This document shows positions 61,214 through 64,000 of a DNA stretch of 64,000 nucleotides, in pieces. The notes under the pieces are model-generated. The model was not told the origin of the DNA. It ran no database searches and saw only the letters and a list, made by a program, of their open reading frames with translations. The first letter of the stretch is position 1. Each line of letters opens with the position of its first letter. The translations under genes and the position numbers were made by a program. The stretch is from Oscillospiraceae bacterium (GTDB taxonomy: Bacteria > Bacillota > Clostridia > Oscillospirales > Oscillospiraceae): positions 27,367 to 91,366 of the forward strand of contig CACWHX010000004.1 in NCBI GenBank assembly GCA_902760845.1, written 5' to 3'.

Positions 61214-62374
61214 TTATTGAAGCGATGCGATCCGTGCGGCCGGCTCCTCGGATCGGCTCAGCCGGGCGCCCAGGCGGCTGAGGATTTCGTTCGTGATCGT
61301 CCCGGCTGCCTCCGCGAGCGTGTAGGCCGAAATCTCCCGCTCGCCGGACTGCCCGATGACCACGGCGTCGTCTCCGCTCTGCACATCCGGAATGTCTGTG
61401 ACGTCGATCAGGGTCTGATCCATGCAGATGCGCCCGATGATCGGGGCCTCGCGGCCGTGGAGCAGCACGCTGCCGCGGCCGCAGGACAGACTTCGGGGGA
61501 GACCGTCGGCATAGCCGATCGTGAGGATGGCGATCCTCCGGCGCTGCGCCGCCCGATAGGCCAGACCGTAGCCCACGCTCTCGCCGGGGAACAGCGTTCT
61601 GACCAGTGCCACCCTTGCGTGGACAGAGAGCACGGGCCGCAGCTCCACAGGGCAGCGGGCCAGGTCCGCGCGCTCGCTCAGCACGCCGTAAAGCGCGATG
61701 CCGACGCGCGCGTATGCGCCGCCATATTCCGGGTAGTTGAGCAGTCCATAGCTGCTGAGGATGTGCGCCCTGGGCGCATAGCCGTACCGGCCTAGTCGGC
61801 TGATCAGACCGCGCCAGGCCGCAGCCTGTCCGGCGGTGAAGGCCCGGTCCTCCGGACTTTCGCTGTCACTTGCGGAGAGATGCGTGAAGATGCCGGTAAC
61901 ATCGAGATGCTCCATCTGAAGCATGGCAAGGATGCGGTCAAAGTGCGCATACCGCTCGCCGAGCCGGTGCATCCCGGTGTCCACGGCGATATGCGCCTTG
62001 ACGCGCTGCCCGAAAGCGTTCAGCAGCTTCGCGTAGTCATAGTCCACAACGGCCTGCGTCAGATCATACTGCGGCAGCAGCGCGAAGTTTTCCGGGCAGG
62101 TGTAGCCCAGAATCAGAATTTCGCCCTGGATCCCATTTTCCCGCAGCGCGACCCCTTCGGACGCCGCCGCGACGCAAAAAGCCTGTACGCCCATCTCATT
62201 CAGCGCGCGTGCGATCGGCACGGCGCCGTGCCCGTAGGCGTTGGCCTTGACGGCCGGCATCAGCTCGCAGCCCGGCGGCAGCAGCGCGCGCAGCGCCTCG
62301 ACGTTGTGGCGGAGGTTGTCCATGCTGAGTTCGATCCAGGCCCGCCCATGAGAGGCCAACTCTGCCATGTGCAT
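61214..62374 (-). CDS. Alanine/serine racemase, VanT-like catalytic domain
   Basis: 386 residues. Fold-type III PLP racemase: PLP Lys43 in AVKANAYGHG, IDTGMHRLG-type VDTGMHRLG, SSYGLLNYPE, ARVGIALYGVLS, and GRICMDQTLIDVT. These match the racemase half of VanT serine racemases more closely, from memory, than housekeeping Alr. The membrane/acyltransferase-like half of VanT is absent. Start ATG overlaps the upstream stop (TGATG). It presumably supplies D-Ser or D-Ala to the ligase two genes upstream. Confidence 0.88.
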   Translation of the reverse strand: MHMAELASHGRAWIELSMDNLRHNVEALRALLPPGCELMPAVKANAYGHGAVPIARALNEMGVQAFCVAAASEGVALRENGIQGEILILGYTCPENFALLPQYDLTQAVVDYDYAKLLNAFGQRVKAHIAVDTGMHRLGERYAHFDRILAMLQMEHLDVTGIFTHLSASDSESPEDRAFTAGQAAAWRGLISRLGRYGYAPRAHILSSYGLLNYPEYGGAYARVGIALYGVLSERADLARCPVELRPVLSVHARVALVRTLFPGESVGYGLAYRAAQRRRIAILTIGYADGLPRSLSCGRGSVLLHGREAPIIGRICMDQTLIDVTDIPDVQSGDDAVVIGQSGEREISAYTLAEAAGTITNEILSRLGARLSRSEEPAARIASLQ

Positions 62375-62835
62375 CACGTCCTTTCCAGCACACGCGGCGG
62401 CTGGGAGACGACTGTGCAGTTGTCCGGCACATCGCTGCTGACGACGACACCCGCGCCGATCCGCACGTTGTCTCCGATTTTGACATCTCCGACGATGACG
62501 GCGCCCGCGCCGATCAGGCATCCGCTGCCGATGGTCGGGGCCTTGAAATTGACCTCGCCGATCGTGACGTTCTGGTAGATGCGGCAATTGGCGCCGACAA
62601 CGGCATAGCGGGAAATGAAAATGCCGTGCAGGCCGTGCGGCAGGGAGGGGACGCCCTCGATCACCGCGCCGGGGCCGATATACCCGCCGTGCCGGTGCGC
62701 GGACCGGCTCATCAAAAAGGTCAGAATGTCGCGGGAAAGGCGGGTCCTGGCCCTTCTCTGCGCGCGGTACAGCCGCCAGAACCGGCGCAGATCATTCCCG
62801 CGCGAATAGTCAGTCAAGCGTTCTCTGATATTCAT
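62374..62835 (-). CDS. Serine O-acetyltransferase-like hexapeptide-repeat protein
   Basis: 153 residues. C-terminal left-handed beta-helix repeats (GAVIEGVPSLPHGLHG, IYQNVTIGEV, GSGCLIGAGAVIVGDVKIG, NVRIGAGVVVSSDVPDN) of the CysE type, with an N-terminal helical segment much shorter than in CysE. It lacks the standard CysE HGTG-like substrate loop that I could confirm. Its place between a VanG-like ligase and a VanT-like racemase suggests a role with serine or D-amino acids (inference). Overlaps the racemase and follows the ligase by ten bases. Confidence 0.78.
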   Translation of the reverse strand: MNIRERLTDYSRGNDLRRFWRLYRAQRRARTRLSRDILTFLMSRSAHRHGGYIGPGAVIEGVPSLPHGLHGIFISRYAVVGANCRIYQNVTIGEVNFKAPTIGSGCLIGAGAVIVGDVKIGDNVRIGAGVVVSSDVPDNCTVVSQPPRVLERT

Positions 62836-62845
62836 AGAATGCTCC

Positions 62846-63892
62846 TTATGCCTCCAGCGCCGCGTCGATGATGCGCGCAATAACCGCGTCGAACGACATG
62901 CCGGCCGCCTGCATCATGAGCGGGAATCGGCTGTGCGACGTGAAGCCGGGGATCGTGTTGACCTCGTTGAATACGATCTCGCCGTCCGGCGTCAGGAACA
63001 TGTCCACCCGCGCGAAGCCGCGGCAGTCCAGCGCCCGGTAGATCGTGCGCGCCGCCGCCTTGATCTCCGCGGCTTTTTCCGGCGGGATGCGGGCCGGGAC
63101 ATGAATCTTGGAGGTGATGAGGTTATACTTTTCCGTATAATCGAAAAAGCCGCCGGCAAGCTCGATCTCATCCGGCTCGCCAAGCGTCAGCTGATCGCCG
63201 CCCATGACGGCGCAGCCCACCTCGAAGCCCGGGATTGCCTCCTCCAGCAAGACGCGGTCGTCATAGTAAAACGCCGCTTCCACGGCGGAGCCCAGCGCGT
63301 CGGGAGCCGTGATCCGCGCGACGCCAAAGGAGGACCCGGCCTTGACCGGCTTTACAAACAGCGGATAGCCCAGCGCTTCCGCGGCCTTTTCGGCAAACTG
63401 CGCGTCGTCTCCGGTGTGGAGCACGCAGGAATTTGGCACGCGCACGCCGGATAAGGATACCAGCTTGTGCGCGCGGTCCTTGTCCATACACAGGGCGGAG
63501 GCGAGCGTGCCGCAGCCGGCAAGGGGAATCCCGGCCAGTTCGCAAAGGCCCTGCACGGTGCCGTCCTCGCCGTTTCTGCCGTGCAGGACGGGGAAGGCGG
63601 CGTCGATGGGGATGTGCGCAACGCCGGTTTCCCGGAACACCAAGAGCTCGTGCCTGCCGCGGTTCGGGGAGAGACAGGCCGGCGTGCAGCGTCCGCGCTC
63701 CCACGAGCCGTCCGCGACTCGCGACACGTCGCCCTCGAATAGATACCAGTCGCCCTGCTTGGTGATCCCGATGAGGACCGGCAGGAACCGGCTCCGGTCC
63801 AGGTGCTGCAGGATACCGGCGGCGGAGGCGAGGGAAACGCCGTGCTCCGGGGAGCATCCGCCGAATATGACGGCGATATGTTTTCTGTTCAT
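62846..63892 (-). CDS. VanG-like D-alanine--D-serine ligase
   Basis: 348-residue ATP-grasp ligase. Motifs: VIFGGCSPEHGVSLASA, LHGRNGEDGTVQG, CMDKDRAHKLVSLSGV, KPVKAGSSFGVARI, the omega loop GGFFDYTEKYNL, and NEVNTIPGFTSHSRFPLM. These match VanG D-Ala-D-Ser ligases, and FFDYTEKY differs from the FYDYKNKY of the housekeeping Ddl at 8789-9835. Such ligases lower vancomycin affinity; no vanXY, vanR or vanS lies in the window. RBS AAGGAAC. D-Ser specificity is inferred; resistance is not shown. Confidence 0.88.
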   Translation of the reverse strand: MNRKHIAVIFGGCSPEHGVSLASAAGILQHLDRSRFLPVLIGITKQGDWYLFEGDVSRVADGSWERGRCTPACLSPNRGRHELLVFRETGVAHIPIDAAFPVLHGRNGEDGTVQGLCELAGIPLAGCGTLASALCMDKDRAHKLVSLSGVRVPNSCVLHTGDDAQFAEKAAEALGYPLFVKPVKAGSSFGVARITAPDALGSAVEAAFYYDDRVLLEEAIPGFEVGCAVMGGDQLTLGEPDEIELAGGFFDYTEKYNLITSKIHVPARIPPEKAAEIKAAARTIYRALDCRGFARVDMFLTPDGEIVFNEVNTIPGFTSHSRFPLMMQAAGMSFDAVIARIIDAALEA

Positions 63893-63908
63893 GTTTCATG
63901 TTCCTTGT

Positions 63909-63958
63909 ATTATAGAGTAGTAGTGTTTATAGACCCTCTCCAAGGTCTGTGCTACAAT
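63909..63958. promoter_or_regulatory. Divergent promoter region with inverted repeat upstream of the VanG-like gene
   Basis: Minus-strand TATAAT (63914-63909) faces the ligase gene. On the plus strand TAGACC (63930-63935), 17 bp, TACAAT (63953-63958) face out of the window. The inverted repeat AGACC-N8-GGTCT (63931-63948) lies inside the plus-strand spacer. A divergent gene with a regulatory link is likely beyond the window end. Confidence 0.5.
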
Positions 63959-64000
63959 GCAGAGGATGCTGTGGATTGGTATTAGCTCCTACCGCATAGA

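Noticed and set aside
61214..62587. A single 457-residue protein covering both the racemase and part of the acetyltransferase gene
   Set aside because: The extra N-terminal stretch is the acetyltransferase gene read in another frame; the TGATG overlap and the racemase motifs place the start at 62374.
62846..63892. Complete vancomycin-resistance operon
   Set aside because: Only a ligase and a racemase-like domain are present; vanXY/vanX, vanR and vanS are not in the window, so resistance cannot be claimed.

Overview
The window is about 64 kb of GC-rich chromosome from a Gram-positive, spore-forming anaerobe, most likely a member of Oscillospiraceae (Clostridia). The evidence is monoderm surface machinery (S-layer homology domains, sortase, SipA-like protein, lipoproteins), a DUF2508-BofA sporulation pair, ferredoxin-dependent 2-oxoacid metabolism, acetate kinase, and the usual clostridial housekeeping genes. 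No phage, insertion sequence, CRISPR array or rRNA was seen.

Layout. 2-7526 (+) is an extracytosolic flavoprotein region: ApbE flavin transferase (5' end off the window), a NusG-domain-II protein, a Gx/ECF-S-like membrane protein, a terminator, a secreted S-layer/Tp47/FMN-binding protein, a four-domain FMN-binding protein, a single-domain FMN-binding protein and a NapH-type Fe-S membrane protein. 7587-21208 is mostly housekeeping: a DEDDh exonuclease, Ddl-MurF, BofA-DUF2508, a possible structured RNA, a type IIA topoisomerase pair with a small zinc-ribbon membrane protein between the subunits, YitT, a transglutaminase-like lipoprotein, tRNA-Gly, a FAD protein, DUF488 and GNAT proteins. 21288-27471 (-) holds a 22-residue Cys-rich microprotein and a five-gene sortase-pilus locus whose first gene joins two FMN-binding domains to a pilin-type C-terminus. 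27661-28109 is a tRNA-Gln gene followed by tandem copies of its 3' half and terminator.

28231-36004 has ackA, tmcAL and a complete livKHMGF branched-chain amino-acid importer. After a beta-propeller lipoprotein comes a LysR regulator diverging from a nine-gene operon (39321-47456): P-loop NTPase, ferredoxin, three 2-oxoacid:ferredoxin oxidoreductase subunits, CoA-transferase, two transporters and a ketopantoate-reductase-like enzyme. This looks like a route that ferments 2-oxoacids, probably from amino acids, to acyl-CoA and then acids. 47590-57049 is housekeeping (prfA, a Sua5-CoaE fusion, M18 peptidase, uppP, ftsK, mini-RNase III, NFACT/RqcH). 57176-61003 (-) has a second YkvI transporter, a class III PLP enzyme resembling isoleucine 2-epimerase, and a LysR regulator. 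61214-63892 (-) is a VanG-like D-Ala-D-Ser ligase, a serine-acetyltransferase-like protein and a VanT-like racemase.

The most unusual theme is that flavin-carrying domains are placed at three distances from the membrane: membrane-tethered carriers, an S-layer-bound protein and a sortase-anchored pilin-like protein. The S-layer gene and the pilus operon, 26 kb apart and on opposite strands, share a nearly identical 17-bp inverted-repeat operator, which suggests one co-regulated extracellular redox system. This is inferred from sequence only; electron donor, acceptor and regulator are unknown.
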